DNA from: an uncultured Porphyromonadaceae bacterium
GTDB taxonomy: Bacteria > Bacteroidota > Bacteroidia > Bacteroidales > Muribaculaceae
DNA: 44,137 nucleotides
Direction of reading: 5' to 3'
Assembly (NCBI GenBank): GCA_947177685.1
Contig: CAMWVE010000023.1
Span: forward strand, 1-44,137
This document shows, piece by piece, positions 1 to 8,285 of the stretch. The number at the start of each line of letters is the position of its first letter. The stretch's first letter is position 1. The notes beneath the pieces are model-generated. The model was not told the DNA's origin, made no database searches, and worked only from the letters and a program-made list of their open reading frames with translations. A program made the translations under genes and the position numbers.

Positions 1-49
1 TACGCGTCTGGGGGGCGTGAGGTCGCTAGTTCGAGTCTAGTCACCCCGA
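1..49 (+). tRNA. tRNA-Pro(GGG), 3' part only
   Basis: This is the 3' two thirds of a tRNA cut by the window edge. The anticodon stem is 3-7 with 15-19, and the anticodon loop CTGGGGG (8-14) carries anticodon GGG at 10-12. The variable loop AGGTC is 20-24. The T arm is 25-41 with loop TTCGAGT. The acceptor strand CACCCCG is 42-48, followed by discriminator A at 49. A 3' strand ending in G72 implies a C1-G72 pair, which is typical of bacterial tRNA-Pro. No CCA end is encoded, as is common in Bacteroidales. The 5' arm lies outside the window. Confidence 0.9.
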
Positions 50-65
50 CAAAATTTAAAAGCAG

Positions 66-102
66 AAATGAGAATCGGCAGATGCCGGTTCTCATTTTTT
101 TT
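66..102 (+). terminator. Intrinsic terminator after tRNA-Pro
   Basis: A 13-bp stem is formed by AATGAGAATCGGC (67-79) with GCCGGTTCTCATT (84-96), allowing T-G wobble. The loop is AGAT and a run of T follows to 102. It lies 17 bases after the tRNA end and must end that transcript. Part of the descending arm (GGTTCTCATTTTT) occurs again at 107-119. Confidence 0.9.
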
Positions 103-124
103 ATATGGTTCTCATTTTTATAAA

Positions 125-388
125 TTACGCACCAAGGTGCGTAAGCGGGAGACGAACAGAGGGTGGAGTGTCCGTTGTCGGAGCGGAAGGCTCCAGCTTC
201 CGCAATTATGATGAAATTGTCGTTGATAGCATGGTTTACGCACCAAGGTGCGTATGCGGGAGACGAATAGAGGGTGGAGCTTCCGAAAGGCGAGAAGGGC
301 GATAAAAAATTAACGGGCACTCCGTGGAGTGCCCGTTGTTGGAGCGGAAGGCTCGGGCTTCCGCAAATTATGACGAAATTGTCGTTGA
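125..388. repeat. Duplicated block of palindromic intergenic repeats
   Basis: Two modules alternate B-A-B-A. Module B lies at 125-168 and 236-279 and starts with the perfect inverted repeat TTACGCACC-AA-GGTGCGTAA in copy 1; the rest (GCGGGAGACGAA, AGAGGGTGGAG) is conserved. Module A lies at 181-226 and 342-388. It contains arms GCGGAAG and CTTCCGC and ends in GAAATTGTCGTTGA. Copy 2 has extra sequence between B and A that includes the terminator at 304-337. The short reading frames here have no protein character. It looks like REP-type extragenic repeat DNA. No function is evident beyond possible roles at RNA 3' ends. Confidence 0.75.
304..337 (-). terminator. Intrinsic terminator of the subtilase gene
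   Basis: Perfect inverted arms AACGGGCACTCC (312-323) and GGAGTGCCCGTT (326-337) flank a GT centre. Read on the minus strand, the hairpin is followed by TTAATTTTTTATC, a U-rich tail. It lies 57 bases beyond the stop codon of the minus-strand protease gene. Its core matches palindromes near 29198 and 36683, so a dispersed repeat seems to serve as a terminator. Confidence 0.75.
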
Positions 389-393
389 AGCTA

Positions 394-2556
394 TTATTTG
401 AGCAGCATACGGTGGGTGGTGGTGTTGCCGTGGGCAGTCTCTACGGAGAGGATATAGACTCCTGAGGGTGTGCCGGTAGCATCGAGCTCGACATCGGAGC
501 CGGCTGACTGAGCCGCAGCTGCCTCAATGCCCTGCATGTTGTACAGACGCGCTGCGATGCCTGAGGCTGAGGGAACCGATATGCTGATGGTGCGGTCAGA
601 GGTCATGGTTATGATAGCTTCGTAGTCATCGGCAAGCACACCCTGAACACCGGCGGCTTTGCGGGCGAGAACTTCCTTGATGCCTGCCATGGCGTCGAGA
701 CGTCCTGCTCCCCAGCGCAACTTCTCATCTTCGGTGGCGTTGTAGCCCAGAGGATTGATGCATGTCTTTTTCAATATGGACACTACATCTGCCTGCTTAA
801 GTGTGGGGTCTGCTTGCAGCCAGAGTGCCACGGTGCCTGCCATGAAGGGCGATGCCATGGAGGTTCCGTGTATTTCGCCCCAGTATGCTGTGGGTTCGCT
901 GTTTACTCGCGCGCACATCCTGTTAAGACTGCCGGAGTCGAGGCTTTTGGTGTAATAGCGGTTGAGCGACGACTGAATCATGGCGCCGGGAGCGCATGCG
1001 GTGGGTAGGGGAGTGCCGTTGAAGGCGTAACCGAAGCCGGTGAACGGGCTGACTTTACCCACGGGATAGGCATTGATGTCGGCATAGGCGTATGCGCCTA
1101 CGAAAGTGCCCCAGCAGTTGCGGGTGGTGTAGGAGCCTACGGCAATGATATCGTTGGCTGTGGCGAGGTTGTTGATCGAACCGTTGTAGCTGCCGTCAGT
1201 GAATCCTTCCACACGGTCAGAGGCAAAGATGGTTCCACCGGTGCCGTAGAGGTAAACCTGCTGTCCGTCAACACCATCCACTGAAATCATCACTTTCGCT
1301 CCGGAAGCTTTTTCCGAGAAGCTGCCTGAGAGTGACACATGGAAGCGGTTGTTGAGGCTGTTCACCTCCGACTTCATGGTTATGGAGCCGTTCATGTATT
1401 CCGTGAATTTTACTTGGCTGGGCGATGCTGTCTGGTTTGCAGCTGTTATGCGGGCGAGCGGCGTTATGGTGCCGTTGCTGTAGAACGACACGGTTACGGT
1501 CAGCGGGCGCTCGTCGTTCGACCACAGGTCGGCGCCTTTGAAATAGTTGTTTGCAAAGAAGGTTTTCATGGAGTTGTCAGCTGCGGTCAGCTTCTTTCCG
1601 GCGAATATCTTTTTGTCGCCATCGTTGCCCGATGCCACGCAGACGATGCCTTTCTTGCCGATTTTTGAGAAAGCTGATTCTAACAGACCGGTGCCGTCGT
1701 GCGGACCTTCGTTGCTCTGGATCGACAGGTTTACTACGAAAGGCTGACCATGTTTCTCGGCATAATCAGCCACAGCGTTGATTCCCTTGATGATATTGTT
1801 TGTGGTCAGATAGCCGCCTGCCATGATTATGTCGCTGCCGGTGGCAACGCCGTAGAAAGGAATTCTGCCGTTGTAGTTCGATGTGGGACCTGACACGGGT
1901 GATGGGTTGATGCTGTAGTCACCGGTTTTGTAGGCTCTTCCTGCCATGATGCCTGCCACATGGGTTCCGTGGGTGGAGTAGGTGTTGTCAGTGGTGAAGG
2001 CTTTTATCTGCGAGGGGGTGACAGCTGAGATGTTGTTGTTGTAGTCAAAGACCTCCTTCACTCGTGAGTCTCCGTATTCATCCAGAAACATGGGGTGGTT
2101 CGGGTCCATACCGCCATCCATGAGTCCGGTGACGATTCCGGTGCCGTTGAATTTCATTGTTTTGCCGTCGTAGCGGAATCCGTCTTGAACTCGGGTTACG
2201 TCAGTAGCCGGTCGCGCCATGTCGAGAGCCACGTCGTAGGTGTTGCCGAACTCGACATATTTCACGTCGGGTTCCTCGGAGAACTCGATGACCTCGTCAG
2301 CCGGGATGCTTGCAAGAAAAAGGTTATCAGAAACATCAGTTACGATTTCAATCTGATATTTTTGAAGCGTAGACTCCTTCCAGTTATCATTCATAAGCAC
2401 CAGAGCTTCTATTCTTTCAGTTTCATTAGAACGCTCTTGCGAGCAAACTGCCGTCTGAATAGCCTCTAATTGTAGCAAACCGTTAATGTTTACTTTGTTT
2501 TGCGCTACGGATGTAACTGAAATTAGCAAAATTGTTAAAAAATATAGTTTTTTCAT
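394..2556 (-). CDS. Secreted subtilisin-like serine protease (S8) with T9SS-type C-terminal domain
   Basis: A 720-aa secreted endopeptidase. The start was taken at 2556, giving MKKLYFLT and a clean signal peptide ending near VAQ (residue 19); an in-frame ATG 42 bases upstream would precede it with a non-signal stretch. The S8 triad is visible: Asp147 in GLMDGGMDP, His196 in THGTHVAG, Ser566 in GTSMASP. The oxyanion Asn311 is in ASGNDG. About 250 residues separate Asn311 and Ser566, so there is a large insert domain in the catalytic fold. Residues 50-110 may be an inhibitory propeptide. The last ~70 residues (LYNMQGIE, then SGVYILSV, ending MLLK) match the pattern of T9SS type A sorting domains. 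It is transcribed alone, divergent from the BspA array, and ends at the terminator at 304-337. Substrate unknown. Confidence 0.93.
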   Translation of the reverse strand: MKKLYFLTILLISVTSVAQNKVNINGLLQLEAIQTAVCSQERSNETERIEALVLMNDNWKESTLQKYQIEIVTDVSDNLFLASIPADEVIEFSEEPDVKYVEFGNTYDVALDMARPATDVTRVQDGFRYDGKTMKFNGTGIVTGLMDGGMDPNHPMFLDEYGDSRVKEVFDYNNNISAVTPSQIKAFTTDNTYSTHGTHVAGIMAGRAYKTGDYSINPSPVSGPTSNYNGRIPFYGVATGSDIIMAGGYLTTNNIIKGINAVADYAEKHGQPFVVNLSIQSNEGPHDGTGLLESAFSKIGKKGIVCVASGNDGDKKIFAGKKLTAADNSMKTFFANNYFKGADLWSNDERPLTVTVSFYSNGTITPLARITAANQTASPSQVKFTEYMNGSITMKSEVNSLNNRFHVSLSGSFSEKASGAKVMISVDGVDGQQVYLYGTGGTIFASDRVEGFTDGSYNGSINNLATANDIIAVGSYTTRNCWGTFVGAYAYADINAYPVGKVSPFTGFGYAFNGTPLPTACAPGAMIQSSLNRYYTKSLDSGSLNRMCARVNSEPTAYWGEIHGTSMASPFMAGTVALWLQADPTLKQADVVSILKKTCINPLGYNATEDEKLRWGAGRLDAMAGIKEVLARKAAGVQGVLADDYEAIITMTSDRTISISVPSASGIAARLYNMQGIEAAAAQSAGSDVELDATGTPSGVYILSVETAHGNTTTHRMLLK

Positions 2557-2580
2557 AATGTTAATATAGTTTTTATTGCA

Positions 2581-2588
2581 CAAAGATA
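2581..2588 (-). promoter_or_regulatory. -7 box for the subtilase gene
   Basis: CAAAGATA on the plus strand reads TATCTTTG on the minus strand, the Bacteroidetes -7 consensus TAnnTTTG. It lies 25 bases before the chosen ATG. A TTTG candidate (plus-strand CAAA at 2613-2616) is 24 bases further out, wider than the usual 19-21. The -33 element is therefore not firm. Confidence 0.55.
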
Positions 2589-2661
2589 GTACAAGCAAAA
2601 AAAATATAAAAACAAAGTCAACTTAAATAAAATAAAATTGAGTTAAGATTATTTAACACAT

Positions 2662-2697
2662 GGGGGGGGGTAATTTCTCGAAAATTTCGTATCTTTG
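2662..2697 (+). promoter_or_regulatory. Probable promoter of the BspA array with a G9 tract
   Basis: TATCTTTG at 2690-2697 fits the -7 consensus and would start a transcript near 2704, giving a ~240-base leader before the ATG at 2946. No TTTG lies at the expected -33 position. That site is occupied by a run of nine G (2662-2670). The rest of the 347-base divergent gap is AT-rich and shows no clear gene. Confidence 0.45.
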
Positions 2698-2945
2698 CGT
2701 TGTAAAATATTTTTACGAAAACGGGCACTCTGATACGAATTTGTAAAAATGAAATAGTTTTTAATTGTAAACTTTATTTATATACCATAAAATCAGTCAC
2801 TTAATAATAACTCATGTATATCGGAATTGATGGTTTTTTGACATGTTCTTAAATACATATATAATATATGTAGGGTGCGTCAGAGACTTCAATACCGCAA
2901 GTCACGAAAACAATAACCTTAATCATTAACTCAATATTTTTATCA

Positions 2946-5144
2946 ATGAAAAAAAATCTACTCCTTAAGAAGATGTTGCTCTCAGTGGCAATGCTTGCAG
3001 GTGCGGGTGCGATGTGCGCTCAGACTTTCACCCAAGGTGCATTGAAGTACACCGTGACAGGCGGCACCGAAGTTTCTGTGGCTTGTAACGACAAGAGCTC
3101 TACAAGTCCTATTGTCATTCCGTCAACCGTTTCCAACGGCGGAGTTACCTACACTGTGACTTCTATTGATAACTTCAAGAGCGCAAAGGCATCGGCAATT
3201 ACCATTCCGGCTACTGTTAAGTCCATGATTTCGTATGCGTTCGAGGCGGGAGCAATGGAATCAGTTACTTTTGAAGAAGGCAGCCACCTTGCAGAAATCT
3301 CGGATCATGCTTTCATCAGATGTGTAAACCTTAAGGAGTTCGATGTTCCTGAAGGTGTAACAAATATTGCAGGATATGCGTTTGAAGGAACAACATCGAT
3401 GACAACGATGACACTTCCCTCCACACTGAAGACATTGGCTAACGGTGCTTTCTATAATCTGGGTGGTGACAAATCAGCGAATATGCAAAGCATGACATTC
3501 AAGGCTTTCAATCCTCCATCCGGAAGTAACTCAGCTTTCCAGAACTGGCAAGCGTCATCAACCTGTAAGTTCTACGTTCCCAACCAGTCGGTAGACGCTT
3601 ATAAGGCTTCACCCGTATTCTCATTATTTAAAGATGGCACTAATATTGAAGGTGCTGACTTAGGCGAATTGAAATTCCCTGTTGACGGTCTCACCTTAGG
3701 CAATCTGAAATATATGCCCGTTGATGCCAAGTCAGTGAGCGTTGCAGTTGAACCCGACTCAAAAGGTGTTGCTTTTGACGCAGTTATTCCTGCTACAATC
3801 TCTCATAACGGAAACTCTTTCGCTGTTACTGAAATCGCTGATAATGCTTTCCAGGGAACTAAGATCACCTCAGTGGTTATTCCCGAAGGCATCACATACA
3901 TCGGCAGCTATGCTTTCCAGAACGCTAAAGGCATCAACTCTGTTGCAATTCCCGCTTCAGTATCTATCATCGGTCAGAATGCTTTCCAATATTGCGAAGG
4001 TCTGACCTCAATCACTTTTGCTGAAGGCTCAAAACTCAGCGCCATCAACAGCCACACATTCAACAACTGTATAAATGTAACAGAATTTGCTATTCCTGAA
4101 GGTGTTAACTCGCTGGGTCAGTGGTCACTTGAAAGCATGAAATCTTTGACCACTCTTACACTTCCTTCTACCTTGACCAGACTTAACGGTGGTGCCCTGG
4201 CACGCTGCGCTTCTCTTACAACTCTCAAAGTTAACGCAGTAAATCCCCCGGCAGTAGATAATGCCAATGTATTTGACGGTGTTAATGTCGGTGAATGTGA
4301 CCTCATTGTTCCTGAAAGTTCTGTAAGCGCCTATAAAAAAGCTCAGTATTGGAACGAGTTCGGTAACATGTCAATAGCTGTTGTAATCGGTCCGATCAGA
4401 TATGCTGTCAATGAGAATGGAACCGTTACAGTTTCTGTTGCTAACAAAAATGCAAAAGAGGCAGTTGAGATTCTCCCCACAGTGACCATCAAAGATAAAG
4501 AATATACAGTTACAAACATTGGTGAACTGGCATTTGAGTATTCTCAAATTTATGCCATTACCATGCCTAACACCATCACAACCATTGAAACTCAGGCATT
4601 CCAGCGCGCCAAAGAGTTTGAATCCATCACCATCCCCGCATCTGTTAAGGAAATCGGTGTGGAAGCATTCCACTGGGACGATTCCAAACTGAAATCAGTT
4701 GTTTTCGAAGAAGGTTCACAGCTTACCGAATTTAAAAACGGTATTTTCAATGGCTGTACATTGATTGAAGCTCTCACTATCCCCGAAGGTGTGACCAAAA
4801 TCGGTGACTATGCATTTAATAATATGAAAGCATGTAAAACCCTTCAGGTCAACAACGCTGTTCCTCCCACAGTAACCAATGCCAACGCTTTCAACAGCTT
4901 CCCTGTAAACACCTGCACTCTGGTTATTCCTCAGGGTTCAAAAGAAGCTTACGCAGCTGATCCCATCTGGAGCAAATTCACCAACGTTGAAGAAAAAGTT
5001 ATGACCGGCGTTGAAGTGGTTGTTGACTCAACTGACGGTGCAGCAGTTTATTACAACATGATGGGCGTGAAAGTTGAGAATCCCTCAGCCGGTCTGTACA
5101 TCGTTGTAAAAGACGGCAAAGCTTCAAAAGTTCTTGTAAAATAA
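2946..5144 (+). CDS. BspA-like leucine-rich-repeat surface protein 1 (three modules)
   Basis: A 732-aa protein with a signal peptide ending near CAQ (residue 26). It consists of LRR_5/TpLRR repeats such as 'ITIPATVKSMISYAFEAG' and 'EGVTNIAGYAFEG'. Three modules begin near residues 28, 248 and 481. Each opens with a G.L.Y.V strand and VIP..V...G..Y.VT.I, runs through 4-6 LRRs, and usually closes with PP...F and VP..S..AYK...W..F. The C-terminus (from ~700: YYNMMGVKVENPSAGLYIVV, ending KVLVK) resembles a T9SS type A domain. BspA-family proteins bind fibronectin, fibrinogen or other bacteria in oral species; binding here is unknown. It is the first and most divergent of five tandem paralogs, with a 27-base gap to the next. 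Confidence 0.9.
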   Translation: MKKNLLLKKMLLSVAMLAGAGAMCAQTFTQGALKYTVTGGTEVSVACNDKSSTSPIVIPSTVSNGGVTYTVTSIDNFKSAKASAITIPATVKSMISYAFEAGAMESVTFEEGSHLAEISDHAFIRCVNLKEFDVPEGVTNIAGYAFEGTTSMTTMTLPSTLKTLANGAFYNLGGDKSANMQSMTFKAFNPPSGSNSAFQNWQASSTCKFYVPNQSVDAYKASPVFSLFKDGTNIEGADLGELKFPVDGLTLGNLKYMPVDAKSVSVAVEPDSKGVAFDAVIPATISHNGNSFAVTEIADNAFQGTKITSVVIPEGITYIGSYAFQNAKGINSVAIPASVSIIGQNAFQYCEGLTSITFAEGSKLSAINSHTFNNCINVTEFAIPEGVNSLGQWSLESMKSLTTLTLPSTLTRLNGGALARCASLTTLKVNAVNPPAVDNANVFDGVNVGECDLIVPESSVSAYKKAQYWNEFGNMSIAVVIGPIRYAVNENGTVTVSVANKNAKEAVEILPTVTIKDKEYTVTNIGELAFEYSQIYAITMPNTITTIETQAFQRAKEFESITIPASVKEIGVEAFHWDDSKLKSVVFEEGSQLTEFKNGIFNGCTLIEALTIPEGVTKIGDYAFNNMKACKTLQVNNAVPPTVTNANAFNSFPVNTCTLVIPQGSKEAYAADPIWSKFTNVEEKVMTGVEVVVDSTDGAAVYYNMMGVKVENPSAGLYIVVKDGKASKVLVK

Positions 5145-5171
5145 TCTGAAATCTGTAACAGGATTATATAA

Positions 5172-8100
5172 ATGATAAGATCCACACATATTAAATCCAT
5201 TATCCTCACGGTGGCGATGCTTCTGGCATCCGCCACTGTGTGGGGTGTGGACTTCGTATCCGGTAACTTGGCATATACCATCAACAGCGACGGAAAATCC
5301 GTGGCAGTGTCGGTTGTTGACGCTACAGCCACCGGCAGCATCGTCATTCCCTCGGAGGTAAAGAACAACGGCACAACCTACAAGGTGACTGCCATTGCTG
5401 ACCAAGGATTTGAAAATACCAAACTCAACTCGGTGACAATTCCGCAATCAGTGACCTCCATTGGCGAAGCAGCTTTCAACAGCGCTACGAATCTCAAATC
5501 AATTGCCATTCCCAAATCGGTGGAACAAATTGGTAAAGATGCTTTCCGATGGTGTAATGACGCAACTTCCATCACTTTTGAAAAGGGCTCGGTACTGACC
5601 GAGATTGCCGAATCTGTTTTCAATCAATGCACCCAAGTGAAGATACTTGAACTTCCTGAGGGGGTGAAAACGATCCGTAAAAGTGCGTTTCTCTCCATGA
5701 CCTCTCTGTCGGTAGTCATTCTGCCTCCGGCACTGACCAAGATTGAGGATTCGGCTCTTGCAGAGTGTCCTGCCTTGCGTTTCTTAAAGATTCAGTCGGA
5801 AAAGCAGTTAGGATTGAATGAAACAGTATTCACCTCCTTTTCGTCCACGACATTCAATTTCAAGAACTGCTGGGTGTATGTGCCGGCAAAGGATCTGTCA
5901 TTTTATAAAGGAAACATTTTCTGGAGCCGGTTCGGCGTGGTTTCAGACAATCCGTTCGACATTTTCAAGTCAGGGAGTCTGACTTATGCCACAATCTCAG
6001 ATGACGAAGCGGCTGCCATCGACAGTGATCAGAACATAAGAACCGCTGCTGTTCCTGATCAGATTGCCTATAATGGCAAGGATTACAAAGTGACGATAAT
6101 TGGAGGCGCGCTGTTTTTAGGAAACCGCAGTCTGACCTCCCTCACGATTTCGTCAAACACAAAAGAAATTTGTGCAGGTGCGTTTGAAGACTGCTGGAAT
6201 CTGACAGCGCTGACTTTACCCTCCGGACTGGAGCGTATCGGTGAATTGGCGTTCAAGGGTTCCGGTGTAGCCAGAATCATTATGCCTAACAGCGTCAAGT
6301 CGCTCGGCAGAAAAACTTTCGGCGTGACGCTCAAGGAACTGCGCCTTTCAAACAGTCTTACTGTTCTTCCTGAACAGATGGCTGAATGGTCAGGTATATC
6401 AACATTGAAAGTGCCCGAAGGGGTAACCGAAATCCAGCGGCATGCTTTCTACTTCTGCGGTTCACTCAAGGAAGTGACTCTTCCGTCAACTCTTAAGAAA
6501 ATGGGTGAGGCAGTATTCAATGACTGTTATTCACTCACCACTGTCAGCTGCAAGGCTGTCACCCCGCCGGTTTGTGCCGAAGGTGACATGTTCCGCTCTG
6601 ACATACCGGGAAAAGCCACTCTGCGTGTGCCCGTAGGTTCCTATAACAGCTACAGCACCACCGCTCCGTGGTCCTCGTTCAGAACCATCGTTGAAGTTGA
6701 ATTCGGCGATGACAACCTGATAGAGGCTCTCGGCATGAAATTCTACGTCAATGGTGAAAGCTCCCTGAAAGTGATAGGAGTGACCGGTACGTCGTCATCT
6801 GTATCCATTCCGTCGACTCTGAGCCATGAGGGCATCACCTACACAGTGAACGAGATAGCGGAAAACGCTTTCGACGGAAGCCGTGTGACAGAAGTTGACA
6901 TCCCTGCGACTATTGAAAAAGTAGGAAGCGGCGCATTTAAAGGACTGGCAATGAGTAAGGTGCAGATTCGTGCCATTGTGCCTCCCGCCTGTGCCGACGA
7001 TGCTTTCAGCGCATCGACCTATGCAAACGCAACCCTTTTGGTTGGAGCGGATTGCCGTTCGGCTTATGCAGCAGCTGCCGGATGGAAAAACTTCCGCAAC
7101 ATTTCGGAAGAAGTCGGGGACCTAAACAACTTCACTCAGGGTAACTTCAGCTTCACCATCATTGATAACGGTTATGTGGAGATTGCGCTCACAGCGCAGG
7201 CTCTCAAAGATATGACACTGACAAAAATCGATGTTCCGGAACAGGTAACCTTCCAAGGTCAGACCTATTCGGTTATACGCATTGCTGACCGCGGATTCAA
7301 GGGATTGGGCTGTCAGGCAGGCGTTCATGGCTCAGCCTGTGGCGCTACCGTGACCGTGACCTTGCCGGAGACAATCGATGAAATAGGCAAGGAAGCGTTC
7401 TATGGCGCTCATATCCTCGCCATCAATTTGCCCTCGAACCTCTCTCTGTTGGGCGAATCATGTTTCGCACAGTGTCTGTACCCCGGAACCATAGTTATTC
7501 CGGAATCATGCACCGAAGTTCCTGCGAATGCATTCAACGGATGCCGTATGAGCGGAGTGTATATTCCCGCGTCGATCGTCAACTTTGGCAGTGATGCGTT
7601 TGCTGCCACCGTCAACATGGCGAAAGTGGAAGTGGAAGATCTGGAAACTTTCCTCAATATGACGTTTGACACGGAGAAATCCAATCCTATGTGTGACGGC
7701 AGCTGGATGGGTGGAGCACGACTCTATTATGAAGGCGAACCTGTCACCGAAATAAACTTCGAGGATTACGGTATGACCTCGCTCGGCGATTACGCCCTCT
7801 ACGGCTGCAACAGTCTGGTAGTCGTCCTGTTCCCCGAGGATTTCGACGAAATAGGTTATAAGGCGCTTACCCGCTGCAAGGAAATCAAGGTCATAGGTTG
7901 CAAAAACAATAATGCAATCAGCGGACCGTCTGATCCTGACGCAGGTTTCGACGCCAATGTATATGAAAACGCCTCGCTTTATGTGCCTGCCGGGCACAAG
8001 GCAGCCTACATGCAGGAGCCTATCTGGCAACCTTTCCGGAATGTCATCGAAGCTTCGGCAGGTGTGGAAGGCGTGGAAACTGACAACACCAATATCTCAG

Positions 8101-8261
8101 TCAACGGCTGTGAAATACACAATCCCGCGTCACAAAACGTGAAAATTTACGATGTGACAGGCTCGCTTATCCATGAAGGAAAAGAGAACATCATCACCCT
8201 GAGCAACGGTTTATATATCGTTGAAGCGGGAGAAACAATTAAAAAAATCTGTATTAACTAA
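5172..8261 (+). CDS. BspA-like leucine-rich-repeat surface protein 2 (four modules)
   Basis: A 1029-aa protein with a signal peptide ending near WGVD (residues 25-28). Four LRR_5 modules begin near residues 28, 263, 516 and 653. Examples are FVSGNLAYTI for module 1 and FTQGNFSFTI for module 4. The third is short, with about two LRRs before PPACADDAFS. The C-terminus (from ~989: VKIYDVTGSLIHEG, then GLYIVEAGE, ending KICIN) is a T9SS type A-like domain. The linker GVEGVETDN before it is shared with paralog 4, whereas paralogs 3 and 5 have GGVDEIEAD. It lies 27 bases after paralog 1 and 24 before paralog 3, with no promoter or terminator visible between, so it is probably co-transcribed. Ligand unknown. 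Confidence 0.9.
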   Translation: MIRSTHIKSIILTVAMLLASATVWGVDFVSGNLAYTINSDGKSVAVSVVDATATGSIVIPSEVKNNGTTYKVTAIADQGFENTKLNSVTIPQSVTSIGEAAFNSATNLKSIAIPKSVEQIGKDAFRWCNDATSITFEKGSVLTEIAESVFNQCTQVKILELPEGVKTIRKSAFLSMTSLSVVILPPALTKIEDSALAECPALRFLKIQSEKQLGLNETVFTSFSSTTFNFKNCWVYVPAKDLSFYKGNIFWSRFGVVSDNPFDIFKSGSLTYATISDDEAAAIDSDQNIRTAAVPDQIAYNGKDYKVTIIGGALFLGNRSLTSLTISSNTKEICAGAFEDCWNLTALTLPSGLERIGELAFKGSGVARIIMPNSVKSLGRKTFGVTLKELRLSNSLTVLPEQMAEWSGISTLKVPEGVTEIQRHAFYFCGSLKEVTLPSTLKKMGEAVFNDCYSLTTVSCKAVTPPVCAEGDMFRSDIPGKATLRVPVGSYNSYSTTAPWSSFRTIVEVEFGDDNLIEALGMKFYVNGESSLKVIGVTGTSSSVSIPSTLSHEGITYTVNEIAENAFDGSRVTEVDIPATIEKVGSGAFKGLAMSKVQIRAIVPPACADDAFSASTYANATLLVGADCRSAYAAAAGWKNFRNISEEVGDLNNFTQGNFSFTIIDNGYVEIALTAQALKDMTLTKIDVPEQVTFQGQTYSVIRIADRGFKGLGCQAGVHGSACGATVTVTLPETIDEIGKEAFYGAHILAINLPSNLSLLGESCFAQCLYPGTIVIPESCTEVPANAFNGCRMSGVYIPASIVNFGSDAFAATVNMAKVEVEDLETFLNMTFDTEKSNPMCDGSWMGGARLYYEGEPVTEINFEDYGMTSLGDYALYGCNSLVVVLFPEDFDEIGYKALTRCKEIKVIGCKNNNAISGPSDPDAGFDANVYENASLYVPAGHKAAYMQEPIWQPFRNVIEASAGVEGVETDNTNISVNGCEIHNPASQNVKIYDVTGSLIHEGKENIITLSNGLYIVEAGETIKKICIN

Positions 8262-8285
8262 TCGTTAGCCTAAATTTAAACAATC

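Noticed and set aside
1-393. tRNA-Pro end as an integration site for a mobile island
   Set aside because: No second copy of the tRNA 3' end, integrase or conjugation gene is present in the window.
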